From Solen grandis (Eukaryota > Mollusca > Bivalvia > Adapedonta > Solenidae): 64,000 nt of DNA. The stretch covers positions 14,985,362 through 15,049,361 of the forward strand of contig CM037795.1 of the NCBI GenBank assembly GCA_021229015.1. Direction: 5' to 3'. Shown here in pieces: positions 25,741 through 34,027 of this stretch (positions are counted from its first letter, which is position 1; each line of letters begins with the position of its first letter). Under the pieces are notes generated by a model. It was not told the DNA's origin. It saw only the letters and a list, made by a program, of their open reading frames with translations, and ran no database searches. The translations under genes and the position numbers were made by a program.

Positions 25741-25860
25741 AGGGAAATCTGTGGCCGGGGGATTATAATCGTTGACTAGGTGTCACGTGATCAATAATGG
25801 CCGTGGGTTCGAGTTCCAGTTTGGTCAGTCGGATTAGCCTTCTAGTTTGTTAGGGGTCAG
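25741..25860 (+). repeat. tRNA-like SINE relic
   Basis: GTGGGTTCGAGTTCC resembles a polymerase III B box with one extra base. GTGGCCGGGGGATTATAATCG ahead of it resembles a decayed A-box arm. No functional tRNA fold was found. Confidence 0.35.
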
Positions 25861-26076
25861 TGTCAGTGGTTCTACACGGTGCCTCTGCCACCCCCTGTAT
25901 GTCAATCAGAATTGACAAAACAATTTAAATATTATTCATAATTAGATAGATAGTTGTTTTTTCGGCAACAGTTAATCAGAGGGTTCCTAATAATGACTCG
26001 GTACAGGGAATATTGGTTTTATTTGTTTGTCTCGTTGCAGACGATGATTCGTACAGAAATAAGATATATAAGAAAT

Positions 26077-26100
26077 CGCCTGCTCCAACTGGAGCAGGCG
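26077..26100. other. Perfect hairpin, 10-bp stem
   Basis: CGCCTGCTCC-AACT-GGAGCAGGCG, GC-rich in AT-rich surroundings and not adjoining any gene I can see. Function unknown. Confidence 0.6.
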
Positions 26101-26808
26101 TTGAAATAACGTGTAAATAAAAAATGAAAAATTTAATGTAAAAAAAAAAAATTAGTCAGTTGTGTTTTCAACTCTATGTTCCGTTCAAAATCGGTGATTT
26201 ATATTGAAAGAGAGAGACAATAAAAAAAAAGCTATCATAACAGATTCGTGCTAGTTTATGTCGAATCACTTTCGAATGCTATCTGTTTTGCACGGAACAT
26301 ACACGTCCTTCATGTATTTCAGGAAGTATGTGTTATATCAAATACATGTATGTCCATACAAGAAGGCCAACATCACTTTCTACGGTTAAAATGTCTCTTT
26401 CATAGCAGTTTTAGATCAAATCTACCCAATTATCGATCGGTTGTATTTCTTTAAACGCCTCTCTGATAGCGGTTTCATTTCACGGGACGATATTTTAACA
26501 AGACGTTGTGAAATTGGCCTTCTTCGGGTGAGAGCTTTATGAAAAGAACAGCTGTAAAGGGGCGTTGAGTGAGAGTTTTAAACTGACACCCGAGAATGTC
26601 TCATATGTTCGTCCGCTGCGTGGTTGTGTTTTAACAGAATTTAGCCCGTTTAGAAATTTAATAAACTTTTAATCTTACCTGGTATTATCCGGAATCACAT
26701 CCAATCATTGCGTTAACTTTGACACGATATATCCAAATGATCGAAAATAATATGCGTCTTGTTATCGATGGAGGGGTGAACGTCTCGACGTTAGCTTTTA
26801 AAATGAGG

Positions 26809-26814
26809 CGCATT
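26809..26814. repeat. Polinton target site duplication, left (CGCATT)
   Basis: CGCATT abuts the outermost base of the left TIR and is repeated exactly at 44726-44731. Six bases is the established Polinton/Maverick duplication length. Confidence 0.92.
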
Positions 26815-26832
26815 AGTAGTGTAGGGTGGCAA

Positions 26833-26946
26833 TATGGCACCCTGACTTTTTTCAAAAAAAAAATTATGGCACCGGGTTGAAAATGTATGGCACCGACGAA
26901 AAATTTATGGCACCTTGTGTTTTATCGAAAAAAGATTTATGGCACC
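26833..26946 (+). repeat. Five TATGGCACC iterons in the left TIR
   Basis: Copies begin at 26833, 26865, 26886, 26906 and 26938, spaced 32, 21, 20 and 32 bp, close to whole helical turns and symmetric about the middle copy. The mirror set lies at 44593-44707. Likely binding sites for integrase or a replication/terminal protein (inference). Confidence 0.8.
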
Positions 26947-27154
26947 GTATGTTGCATGTAATAAAAAACATGTCCTACCTGTTAGATCTAACTAGGATGA
27001 CTTAAGATCTGATAGAGAGAAAGAGTATGACCTTGCATACCAAACATTCCAATGACGCAATATTGCTATTTTGACGTCATGTTTTATTTCTTAGTTAAAG
27101 GAGGACCACTTCTTAACGTTATGTAAGTTAAAGGGGGATTGACAATTGTAAATT

Positions 27155-27192
27155 GTCCTTTCGAGACATTTGGGTTGGCCCTGAAAAGGGCC
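27155..27192 (-). terminator. Histone-type 3' stem-loop plus downstream element (gene 27206-27541)
   Basis: On the minus strand, GGCCCTTTTCAGGGCC (27177-27192) is a six-base-pair stem with a four-base loop that fits the animal histone mRNA consensus. It starts 13 nt after the stop. AACCCAAATG follows, then TCGAAAGGA about 12 nt further, like the purine-rich element that pairs with U7 snRNA. No AATAAA lies between stop and hairpin. Confidence 0.85.
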
Positions 27193-27205
27193 GTTTTGTT
27201 TCTTA

Positions 27206-27541
27206 TTAATTGTGGTCCATACCACACGTTGTACAGTCCCATCCCATCACATATCTCTTCATCCACCCTGCAAGGAGATGCAAATGACAACGGGTTAGAT
27301 CCTTGTCATCTATGAAGTTCAGGCTGTGTCCCGATCCCTGTCGTAGGGTAGATCGTACATCTTCAAAGGTAACTGACAGGTAATTAGGGAGATCTCCCCT
27401 TTCTACAAGAGTAAGATATTGATCATACACCTCAACTCGGTCGTGATAGCTGTCTGGGTCGCTCTCTTGTTCCTCATAGCTGGGATTGTCGAGGAACAAT
27501 TTTAGCAAGTCTGGGGTGGACATACGTGTGTACGGTCTCAT
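27206..27541 (-). CDS. Accessory protein, 111 aa, left end
   Basis: Not recognised. An acidic N-terminal two-thirds (LFLDNPSYEEQESDPDS) is followed by a Cys/His-containing C-terminus (RCHLHLL … CTTCGMDHN) that could bind a metal, though no standard finger fits. Start ATG at 27541. A TATA box (TATAAAA, 27582-27588 on the minus strand) lies 41 nt upstream, within the divergent promoter shared with the basic gene at 27767. The stop is followed after 13 nt by the histone-type hairpin. Its frame is intact although much of the element is broken. It occupies the place that the Pro/Gln-rich gene (42708-43181) holds at the other end. Confidence 0.7.
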   Translation of the reverse strand: MRPYTRMSTPDLLKLFLDNPSYEEQESDPDSYHDRVEVYDQYLTLVERGDLPNYLSVTFEDVRSTLRQGSGHSLNFIDDKDLTRCHLHLLAGWMKRYVMGWDCTTCGMDHN

Positions 27542-27581
27542 GTTGCACTCATGAATAATAGAGTATAGAGTATGTGCACTG

Positions 27582-27735
27582 TTTTATAGTACCGGATTGA
27601 CCTACTTTATTTATCGAGTGTTGGCGCACACAAATCGGAGAACGTTATTTTTCATCCAATAAAAAAAAATGATGTGTTCGACCTTGACCTGAAGTGGATT
27701 GACCTACTAACCTACTTTTTCTTGACTATAAATTG
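27582..27735. promoter_or_regulatory. Bidirectional promoter module L
   Basis: Serves the minus gene 27206-27541 (TATAAAA at 27582) and the plus gene at 27767 (CTATAAAT at 27726). Read on the minus strand, it carries AGGTCAATCC, CAGGTCAAGGTCG, TATTGGATGAA (CCAAT box), AACGTTCTCCGAT, GCCAACACTCGATA and AGGTCAATCC. The right-end module at 42483-42672 has the same blocks in the same order. AGGTCA is the nuclear-receptor half-site, and TCAAGGTC is its extended monomer form. Confidence 0.75.
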
Positions 27736-27766
27736 TGTAATGCTGTGTATGTATTCATTCTTCACC

Positions 27767-27970
27767 ATGAAGTTCCTTCGTAAGTTATTTCGACGTGCAA
27801 GGAAGGCGTTACGAAAGGAGAAGAAAGTGGAAGTCAAGAAGAGGGTATTAAGGAAGAGGGTGTCAGCCTGTACCCGAGTTTACCCCCTTTGCCATTGTAC
27901 CTGGATTTGTCAGGGTTTTACCTGGCATATCCAGAAGCCAGCAGGCATTACTGGCGGTATTTATTTTTGA
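27767..27970 (+). CDS. Small basic accessory protein, 67 aa
   Basis: The ATG at 27767 is chosen because a TATA box (27727) sits 40 nt upstream, the same spacing as the other element genes. An earlier in-frame ATG at 27674 lies upstream of the TATA. Residues 1-31 are dense in Lys/Arg (FLRKLFRRARKALRKEKK), an amphipathic or nucleic-acid-binding helix or a nuclear signal. The C-terminus has CHCTWIC. An overlapping frame from ~27840 to a stop at 27981 is also open and reads as a plausible proline/aromatic-rich tail, so a frameshift near 27850 is possible. A histone-type hairpin follows 29 nt after the stop. Confidence 0.6.
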   Translation: MKFLRKLFRRARKALRKEKKVEVKKRVLRKRVSACTRVYPLCHCTWICQGFTWHIQKPAGITGGIYF

Positions 27971-27999
27971 GTGAGTGCTAGACACTTCTAAGAAATAAC

Positions 28000-28036
28000 G
28001 GTCCTTTTCAGGACCATTACAATGATATAGAAAGGA
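28000..28036 (+). terminator. Histone-type 3' stem-loop plus downstream element (gene 27767-27970)
   Basis: GGTCCTTTTCAGGACC (28000-28015) is fully paired in six positions with loop TTTC. Relative to the terminal copies, a stem pair has changed on both sides (GGCCC/GGGCC to GGTCC/GGACC), a compensatory change. ATAGAAAGGA follows at 28027-28036, a good U7-pairing candidate. Confidence 0.85.
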
Positions 28037-28061
28037 TAACTAATACAATTGCCATATGATT

Positions 28062-28067
28062 TTTATT
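28062..28067 (-). terminator. AATAAA signal for the zinc-knuckle gene
   Basis: TTTATT on the plus strand gives AATAAA on the minus strand, downstream of the zinc-knuckle frame. This gene has no histone-type hairpin. Confidence 0.5.
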
Positions 28068-28284
28068 GTGTTTAACAACAAACATGTGTCATACAGCAAC
28101 AATGAATTAAACGTGGGTCCTACAGCAAATAATGAACATAACACAACTTTGTTTTCGAGTCAAGTGTTCAAATGTCACATTTTACGCTTCTTAGCTGGTC
28201 GGTTACACTCTGTACTGCTTGTTGATGGGTGAGCCTCAGGACACACGATGCATGTGTTGACGCTTCTCTTGCGTTTCTTGGGTT

Positions 28285-28521
28285 TTACGGTAGGTTTCTC
28301 CAACTCAGTCCGTCTTGTGGCACTGTCTCAACTACGTCCATTTTCTGCATTTCACTGTCCGCCTGTGCGTTTACTGTAGGTACAGTACTATTCATCCCTT
28401 TCTTAGGACAAGCGGATGCAAAGTGGCCTTGTTCGTGACAGCTGTAGCACACTGCAGGCTTTGGGCAATTAGAAACAAAATGTCCCGGTTCATGACAACG
28501 GTAGCACACCCGTAATGTCAC
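28285..28521 (-). pseudogene. CCHC zinc-knuckle protein, N- and C-termini uncertain
   Basis: Two consecutive retroviral-type zinc knuckles, CYRCHEPGHFVSNC and CYSCHEQGHFASAC (C-x2-C-x4-H-x4-C), which usually bind single-stranded nucleic acid. The frame is open upstream to ~28588 but has no ATG. A TATA-like CCTATAAAG sits at ~28530-28538 inside that open stretch, so the true start is unclear. After the stop at 28285 another frame continues with a Lys/Arg-rich, CxxC-containing tail ending near the TGA at ~28178, which suggests a frameshift cut off a nuclear-signal tail. It runs divergently from the polymerase gene and shares its upstream region. Confidence 0.6.
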
Positions 28522-28603
28522 ACCGCACTTTATAGGCCTGAGATCAGGTGGGCGGAGCTTAGATGTATAAAAAAGCTTTGCTCACTTACTTATAATAACA
28601 ACG
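28522..28603. promoter_or_regulatory. Divergent promoter of polymerase and zinc-knuckle genes
   Basis: TATAAAAAA at 28565-28573 lies 39 nt before the polymerase ATG (28604). CCTATAAAG on the minus strand lies at 28530-28538. It lacks the AGGTCA/CCAAT module of the end cassettes. Confidence 0.6.
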
Positions 28604-31600
28604 ATGTCGAGTAGTGAAGAAAGCAGCGATGATGAGCCACCTGCAAAAAAGACCAAGAGTGATATACGGGAATATTATTCCATACAGCCACGGTCAAAGA
28701 TAACTTCAAGAAAGTTTAAAACGAATGGCCACGTGTACGATGTTACATTTGAAAGATATAAAAAAACCGTTTGAATTTACACATCAACTTTTCAATGACA
28801 TGGTAAAACAGTTATACAGAGAAGCACGGGTCAATGACAACGATCAAATTCGTATCTCCATAAATCATCCTGACCTAGCATTTGGTATCCACATTCCGTT
28901 CGGGATTGCAACACACATTTCAGGAGATACGCTGTTGAACGAAATATAGAAAGTATCACAAAGCAACCACAAGTTTGAGATTCATGACGGGCATCTCCAG
29001 TTAGAAATGACACATGTCATTATGCCTGAGGGAGGTGGTGGAAAAAGAAGAAAGAGAACGTTTGGATCGCACATGAGCATTGAGAACATGTCTAAAGTCA
29101 AACGAAGTATGGTGAAGATAGACAATGCTCACGACAGTATGTGCTTGGCGCGATCAATTGTGGTAGGGATATGTAAACTCAATAAAACGGACGATACAGC
29201 CTGGAAGAAGAGATGGCATTTGATGAGACAATCTGCAAAATTACTTCAAAGCCAAGAAGCCAAGACATTGTTAGATAGTGTGGGCATTAGTCCAAATCAA
29301 CCTTGTGGTATAGAAGAATACAAGAAGATTCAAGCCCACCTTTATCCAGACTATGTGATCAAAGTGTGGCCACAATTTGAGAAAATGGGCGTGTTGTTCA
29401 ATCACCCACCTCTGACAGACAAAAGCAAAGTGATTCACATTTATCATCATGATAAACATTATGATTGCATTACATCGATCACTGGTTTACTGGGATGCAG
29501 CTACTTCTGTGAACACTAACTACGGTTATAACAACAGAGAAGCTCACTTGTGCAAGAACATTTGTCTGTGTTACGCCTCGACACTATGCCCAAAAGAAGG
29601 ATTCTTTCCATGTGGTCACTGTGGTAGAACATTTCATAGTCAGAAATGTTTTGATCAGCACAAAGCGAAACCAGGAAAATCTACAAAAAACATCTGTGAA
29701 AGTGTATGGAAATTCAAGACCTGTGGTCAAATGGTTGTGGGCACAAAGAAGAACCATCTCTGTCCTGGCACTAAAAAAATGCAAGTATTGCAAGAAAGTT
29801 GTGGATGCAGAACATCAGTGTTATATCCCCACGTACAAAGAACCAGAGAACATAAAGTCACCGACTGTACCTTTCATCTCCTTTGACTTTGAGTGCCGAT
29901 TTGATTTGGGTGAACATATACCAAACTTTTGTGTTGCTCAGCGTGCTTGTGGAGACTGTATGTGTCAATCCATGGATAGCCCGTGTCAGAAATGCGAAGC
30001 TGTGGATGAGGCAAGAGAAAAAATATTTCGTGGTAACAACACTTTGTCAGAAATTTGTGCATGGCTGTTTCAACCTAGACACAAAGGTACCACAGTGATT
30101 GCTCACAACTCACAAGGATACGATGCACAGTTTATTTTGAGGCACTTACTGATACATGATACAGTCAAACCAGAATTGATCATGAATGGAAGCAAAATTC
30201 TAATGATGAAAGCCCATCAAGTGAGATTCATCGACTCACTGAGTTTTCTCAACATGCCTTTGTCCGGTTTTCCCGACACGTTTGGATTGACTGAGATGGC
30301 AAAAGGATGGTTTCCATTTTGAATACCAAGACTACATTGGAGACTATCTCCCCGTACAGCATGAAACCTGACAAGAGAGAAGCGTTTCTGAAATGGTACA
30401 ATGCAAAAGTGTCACAAAAGGCTGTGTTTCACTTTCAGTTAGAAATGCAAAAGTACTGCAAATCAGATGTGGACATCTTGAGACGAGGTTGTGGAGAGTT
30501 TAGGAAAGCACTGTTGGCCAGTGACCAAATTGATCCGTTCCTGGAAGCGACCACTCTAGCTCAAGTGTGCAACAAAGCTTGGCGTAAAAATTCAATGCCT
30601 CCAAAGGCCTTGGCTGTAATCTCTGATGACGGGTATCCAAACAAAACTCGATACTCAATCAAAGGGATTCGTTGGATAGAAACAACTGCTTCCATTGAGA
30701 ATAAGCACATTCGCCATGCATTAAATGGAGGTGAAGTACAAATTGGACCCTATTACGTTGACGGATTCCACAAAGAGACGAACACCGTATACGAATTCAT
30801 GGGGTGCTGGACACACGGATGTCCAAAATGTTACCCAAGGAGAGACAGTGTGAACGGTTACACACTTCAAACTATGGAGCAGTTATACAATGCCACAACC
30901 TTTCGGTTGAAAGACTTGGCACAACAAGGTTACAACACAGTTGTAATGTGGGAATGTGACTTTGATCAGAAATGCAAGATTGAACCAGAATACAGAGATA
31001 CTGTGAACCGTTTCTTTCCCTTCCAAGAACCTATTATACCTCGGGATGCTTTGTTTGGTGGACGAACCAATGCCGTTCAATTGTACCATGAAGTGGATAC
31101 AACCACCAAGGAAGAAATCAAGTATGCTGACATTTGCTCACTGTATCCATTCGTGAACAAGTACAAAGCATACCCCGTGGGACATCCCAACATCTTAAGT
31201 CAAGAGATGATTGATATAAAGAACATTGGAAAGTACAAGGGACTCATCAAATGTCGTGTATTGCCACCACAAGACCTGTGGCTACCAGTCCTACATATTC
31301 ACTGTAACAAGAAAATGATCATTACACTGTGCCGAACCTGTGCTGAGAAAGAGTGTGAACAATGCAATCACACTCTGTACAAACGCATGTTGATAGGTAC
31401 CTGGACCCATGTGGAAATAGCTAAAGCTCTTGAGGTAGGATACCAATTGGTAGACGTCTTCCACATCTGGCACTGGGACACATGGAGTAAAGATGTCTAT
31501 AAACAGTATATTGACAAATACTTGAAATTGAAACAAGAAGCAAGTGGTTACCCTAATTGGGTAAAAACAGAAGATGATGAAGCCCGCTTTAAACAGAATT

Positions 31601-32388
31601 ACTTTCAGATAGAGGGTATCTGGCTCGACAACGTGAAAAAGAACAAAGGAAAAAGAGCGTTTGCCAAAGCTATGTTGAACTGCTTGTGGGGTAAGAATGC
31701 ACAAAACAATGTTCAAACCAAAACTGAGTATGTGACTAAGGTGAACCGGTTGTGTGACCTACTCTCCAACCGTCATGTCACTGTGCAGTTTGCCGAGAAT
31801 TTCGATCATGACAACTTCATGTTGGTGAATTACTCGGATGAAACAGACGCAACACAGCCCCATTCATCTTCAAATCCAGTGGTAGCTGCCTTCGTTACGT
31901 CCTATGCTCGACTTGAACTTTACACCCAGTTGGAAAAACTTGGAGATCGGGTACTCTATTTTGACACAGACAGTTGTATGTACATCTATGACCCTGACCA
32001 GTACAACATTCCAATTGAAGAGAGTCAGTTGGGAAAGTGGACAGATGAAGTACCACATGGACGCATTGTCAAATTCGTGGCATTAGGGCCAAAAAACTAT
32101 AGGTATGAATATATCGATGAAAAAGGAAATCGGCATCAGAAATGCAAAGTAAAAGGCATCACTTTGGATTACAATGCTAGTCAGAAAGTCAATTTTAAGA
32201 CTATGGTCGACTGTGTACAAGATCGCGAACATTACAAAACAGTCATCGAATATGAATCCCGAATCAAGAGACATAGAAATCGCAAAGTGATCAGTGAGAC
32301 ACAGACCAAGACGTTCCGCTCGGTGTATACAAAACGCGTGGTCGTGGACAAATATAAGACAGTGCCGTACGGTTACCAACCTTCATAA
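28604..32388 (+). pseudogene. Protein-primed family-B DNA polymerase, frameshifted
   Basis: The replicative polymerase of the element, adenovirus/Polinton type, using a terminal protein as primer. The ATG at 28604 follows a TATA box. The N-terminus is Ser/Glu-rich with a nuclear-signal-like KKTK. Exonuclease motifs: FDFEC (Exo I, ~29880), AHNSQGYDAQF (Exo II, ~30105) and YCKSDVD (Exo III, ~30454). A Cys/His cluster (CGHCGRTFHSQKC) precedes Exo I. The polymerase half from 30307 is intact. The reading changes frame at least four times (around 28750, 29500, 29780-29870 and 30300-30360) and has an in-frame TAG at 28947. No GT-AG introns explain these shifts, because neighbouring frames overlap and all sequence between them is coding-like. 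Decay or assembly indels. Confidence 0.93.
30307..32388 (+). CDS. Polymerase domain of PolB (longest intact stretch, 693 codons)
   Basis: The uninterrupted C-terminal part of the polymerase; an internal ATG is at 30361. Approximate residue positions in this frame: Exo III 50-56; a Vsr-like block 151-175 (VDGF … VYEFMGCWTHGCPKC) with MWECDF at 214-219; motif A ADICSLYPF 274-282; a CxxC pair 342-353; motif B KAMLNCLWGK 454-463; motif C YFDTDS 551-556; and a KVKG block towards the end. All catalytic Asp residues of motifs A and C are present. The length and the insertions typical of protein-primed enzymes fit Polinton PolB. The frame upstream is broken, so it is unlikely to make the full enzyme. 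Confidence 0.93.
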   Translation: MVSILNTKTTLETISPYSMKPDKREAFLKWYNAKVSQKAVFHFQLEMQKYCKSDVDILRRGCGEFRKALLASDQIDPFLEATTLAQVCNKAWRKNSMPPKALAVISDDGYPNKTRYSIKGIRWIETTASIENKHIRHALNGGEVQIGPYYVDGFHKETNTVYEFMGCWTHGCPKCYPRRDSVNGYTLQTMEQLYNATTFRLKDLAQQGYNTVVMWECDFDQKCKIEPEYRDTVNRFFPFQEPIIPRDALFGGRTNAVQLYHEVDTTTKEEIKYADICSLYPFVNKYKAYPVGHPNILSQEMIDIKNIGKYKGLIKCRVLPPQDLWLPVLHIHCNKKMIITLCRTCAEKECEQCNHTLYKRMLIGTWTHVEIAKALEVGYQLVDVFHIWHWDTWSKDVYKQYIDKYLKLKQEASGYPNWVKTEDDEARFKQNYFQIEGIWLDNVKKNKGKRAFAKAMLNCLWGKNAQNNVQTKTEYVTKVNRLCDLLSNRHVTVQFAENFDHDNFMLVNYSDETDATQPHSSSNPVVAAFVTSYARLELYTQLEKLGDRVLYFDTDSCMYIYDPDQYNIPIEESQLGKWTDEVPHGRIVKFVALGPKNYRYEYIDEKGNRHQKCKVKGITLDYNASQKVNFKTMVDCVQDREHYKTVIEYESRIKRHRNRKVISETQTKTFRSVYTKRVVVDKYKTVPYGYQPS

Positions 32389-32449
32389 CCACTTGGCTTG
32401 TGATCGTGTGCATAGCCTGAACGATGGTGGAAACATACGGAGATTCACG

Positions 32450-32533
32450 ATGAACACTCTAAAAATGCAACAGATGATCTACAGACATCTCGTTGAAGCT
32501 AATAAGAAACTTGCTGCATTTTGCAACGAGTGA
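32450..32533 (+). CDS. Very small open frame, 27 aa
   Basis: Between the polymerase and the next gene. It starts MNTLKMQQMIYRHLVEANKK and ends FCNE. The same frame is open upstream over the polymerase end, so it could instead be the tail of a lost gene. No homology recognised. Confidence 0.25.
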   Translation: MNTLKMQQMIYRHLVEANKKLAAFCNE

Positions 32534-32582
32534 TTTTTTACTTAGGCACAGCGCATTGGAAACAGAATAATTCACCAGACGA

Positions 32583-33289
32583 TGGAGGATCCCTCCTGTT
32601 TAAACCAAGTTTATGATATTTTAGTGATGTACAAGAGCGTGATCTTCCAAGCAGCTATAAAAGTTTGGTCATTCAACGGATTTTTGCCATTTACAACCTG
32701 CTACGCAACCTGATCTCTGACGTGTGGTACATATACATTGATACCCTAAACATTGATACAGTGGAGAAACTGAACCGATTTGATGAGCGTATGTATCTCA
32801 GATTTGCGATTAACTACCGGAACGACACACCAGAGGATATACGTGCCATTTTACTGACTCCAGAACCTATCACTTGTGCACAAGTGTTTAACACTTTTGG
32901 TAAACAGTGCGCCGCAATATTCAAACAAAAGAGGCCAAATCCTAGTGAACAGTTCTTTCAAGATCCCGATTTCAACAACTTAGAAAGGTTTGAGTTGGGA
33001 GACGAATCCCTCTGGGACACCTACAAAATAAGATACTACGCAGAGTACTTGCAAGACGAATGAGAAGCCAAAAAATGGAACTCCAATTCGGAATCCATGG
33101 CGTAGAGCTGTGTTTTTGGCTGTGCGTGTACTTGGAATTCAATCAGAACAGGCGTTAAGACAATCCGAGGAACTGTTTGACGAAGTGCGCATGGCTTTAA
33201 ATGCTATGGGATATACCATGATATTGCCGGAATGGATGATGTATAAAGAAAGACTGATTTATGATGTGTGTCATAGTTTACATTTTTGA
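32583..33289 (+). pseudogene. Unrecognised Polinton protein, split by two frameshifts
   Basis: The ATG at 32583 opens a short frame. The reading moves to another frame by ~32635 and continues to a stop at 33063 (NDTPEDIRAILLTPEPITC and PNPSEQFFQDPDF). A third frame then carries coding-like sequence to the TGA at 33287-33289 (RRAVFLAVRVLGIQSEQALR … LPEWMMYKERL). If restored it would be roughly 235 residues, mainly helical, soluble and mildly acidic. I cannot name it. Its position between polymerase and ATPase suggests a replication or virion accessory role (inference). Confidence 0.55.
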
Positions 33290-33322
33290 CCGATGTTGTT
33301 CAAGTGTTTATTTGCTATGATG

Positions 33323-33330
33323 TATAAAAT
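33323..33330 (+). promoter_or_regulatory. TATA box of the ATPase gene
   Basis: TATAAAAT lies 51 nt before the chosen ATG (33374), similar to the 36-51 nt seen for other element genes. Confidence 0.55.
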
Positions 33331-33373
33331 AAAATGTTGTCATGTCAATGCTGTTATTATTTCTTGGACCATC

Positions 33374-34027
33374 ATGGAAAGTAGTTTACTTTTTCAACAT
33401 CCTAGTAACATTTTCATCTCAGGGCCAAGTGGTTCAGGAAAGACTCAATTTGTAAAAAAAAAACTTATTGAGTACAAAACCGATTTATTTCATGTGGTAC
33501 CACAACACATCGTCGGTTGTTACAAAGAATGGCAAAGTGCCTACGCACAGTTACAAGAACGTGAAGCTATCAACTTCATTCAGGGTATCCCTGAGGATGA
33601 TGAAGAGATAGTAGACGATACAACCTTACCACACCTCGTCATATTTGATGATATGTTAGGAGAAAAAGATGAGGAGAAAATCAAATTATGGTTCACACGA
33701 AAGGGACACCATAGAAATGCCACTGTCATTTACATCACAAAAAACATGTTCCAACAATCCAAGGCTAGTCGTACTATCAGCTTGAATGCACACTACATGG
33801 TATCATTTCAAAACACAAGAGATAAAGGTCAGATCAAAACACTTGCGAACCAAATACAACTACCCCATTTGGTGATGGTGTATCAAGATGCAACCTCTAC
33901 ACCTCATGGATATCTTATCATTGACTTTCATCCAAGAACACCCGAACTGAATCGTTTAAGAACAGATGTGTTCCATCGGTGGGTAACAGGTGAAGATCGA
34001 GGACCGATCGTCTACACTACAGTATAA
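33374..34027 (+). CDS. FtsK/HerA-type genome-packaging ATPase (A32-like), 217 aa
   Basis: Expected to drive DNA into capsids. It has Walker A GPSGSGKT (residues 17-24), Walker B LVIFDDM (88-94) with two acidic residues, then HHRN and an ITKNMFQQ … SLNAHY sensor region, in the order typical of the A32-like ATPases of Polintons, virophages and large DNA viruses. Length is normal. An upstream in-frame ATG at 33293 lies before the TATA box, so the start at 33374 (context ATCATGG) is preferred. The frame is fully open, in contrast to the polymerase. The next gene begins 46 nt after the stop. Confidence 0.92.
   Translation: MESSLLFQHPSNIFISGPSGSGKTQFVKKKLIEYKTDLFHVVPQHIVGCYKEWQSAYAQLQEREAINFIQGIPEDDEEIVDDTTLPHLVIFDDMLGEKDEEKIKLWFTRKGHHRNATVIYITKNMFQQSKASRTISLNAHYMVSFQNTRDKGQIKTLANQIQLPHLVMVYQDATSTPHGYLIIDFHPRTPELNRLRTDVFHRWVTGEDRGPIVYTTV

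Larger units (their letters stand above)
21651..26808. other. Gene-poor stretch before the Polinton
   Basis: No supported gene. It holds an (AGT)n tract (22040-22087), a SINE tail (23855-23960), a 27-bp tandem repeat and dispersed repeat (24293-24475), a tRNA-like SINE relic (25741-25860) and a perfect 10-bp-stem hairpin (26077-26100). Confidence 0.5.
26815..27204 (+). repeat. Polinton left terminal inverted repeat
   Basis: About 390 bp, matching 44334-44725 in inverse orientation. The outer 135 bp carry five copies of TATGGCACC. The inner end contains the histone-type hairpin and downstream element of the first accessory gene, so transcription terminates inside the TIR. Confidence 0.95.

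Noticed and set aside
26077..26100. Bacterial-type intrinsic terminator
   Set aside because: No T-run directly follows on either strand, and the setting is eukaryotic.
28740..28775. Programmed ribosomal frameshift at the A-run in the polymerase
   Set aside because: One site might fit, but four or more shifts and an in-frame stop in the same gene argue for decay or sequencing error.
28604..30360. Introns explaining the frame changes in the polymerase
   Set aside because: Neighbouring frames overlap or abut and all intervening sequence is coding-like. No GT…AG pair would remove only the shift.
29271..32379. Minus-strand open frames across the polymerase
   Set aside because: Shadows of the plus-strand gene; no motif, no promoter.
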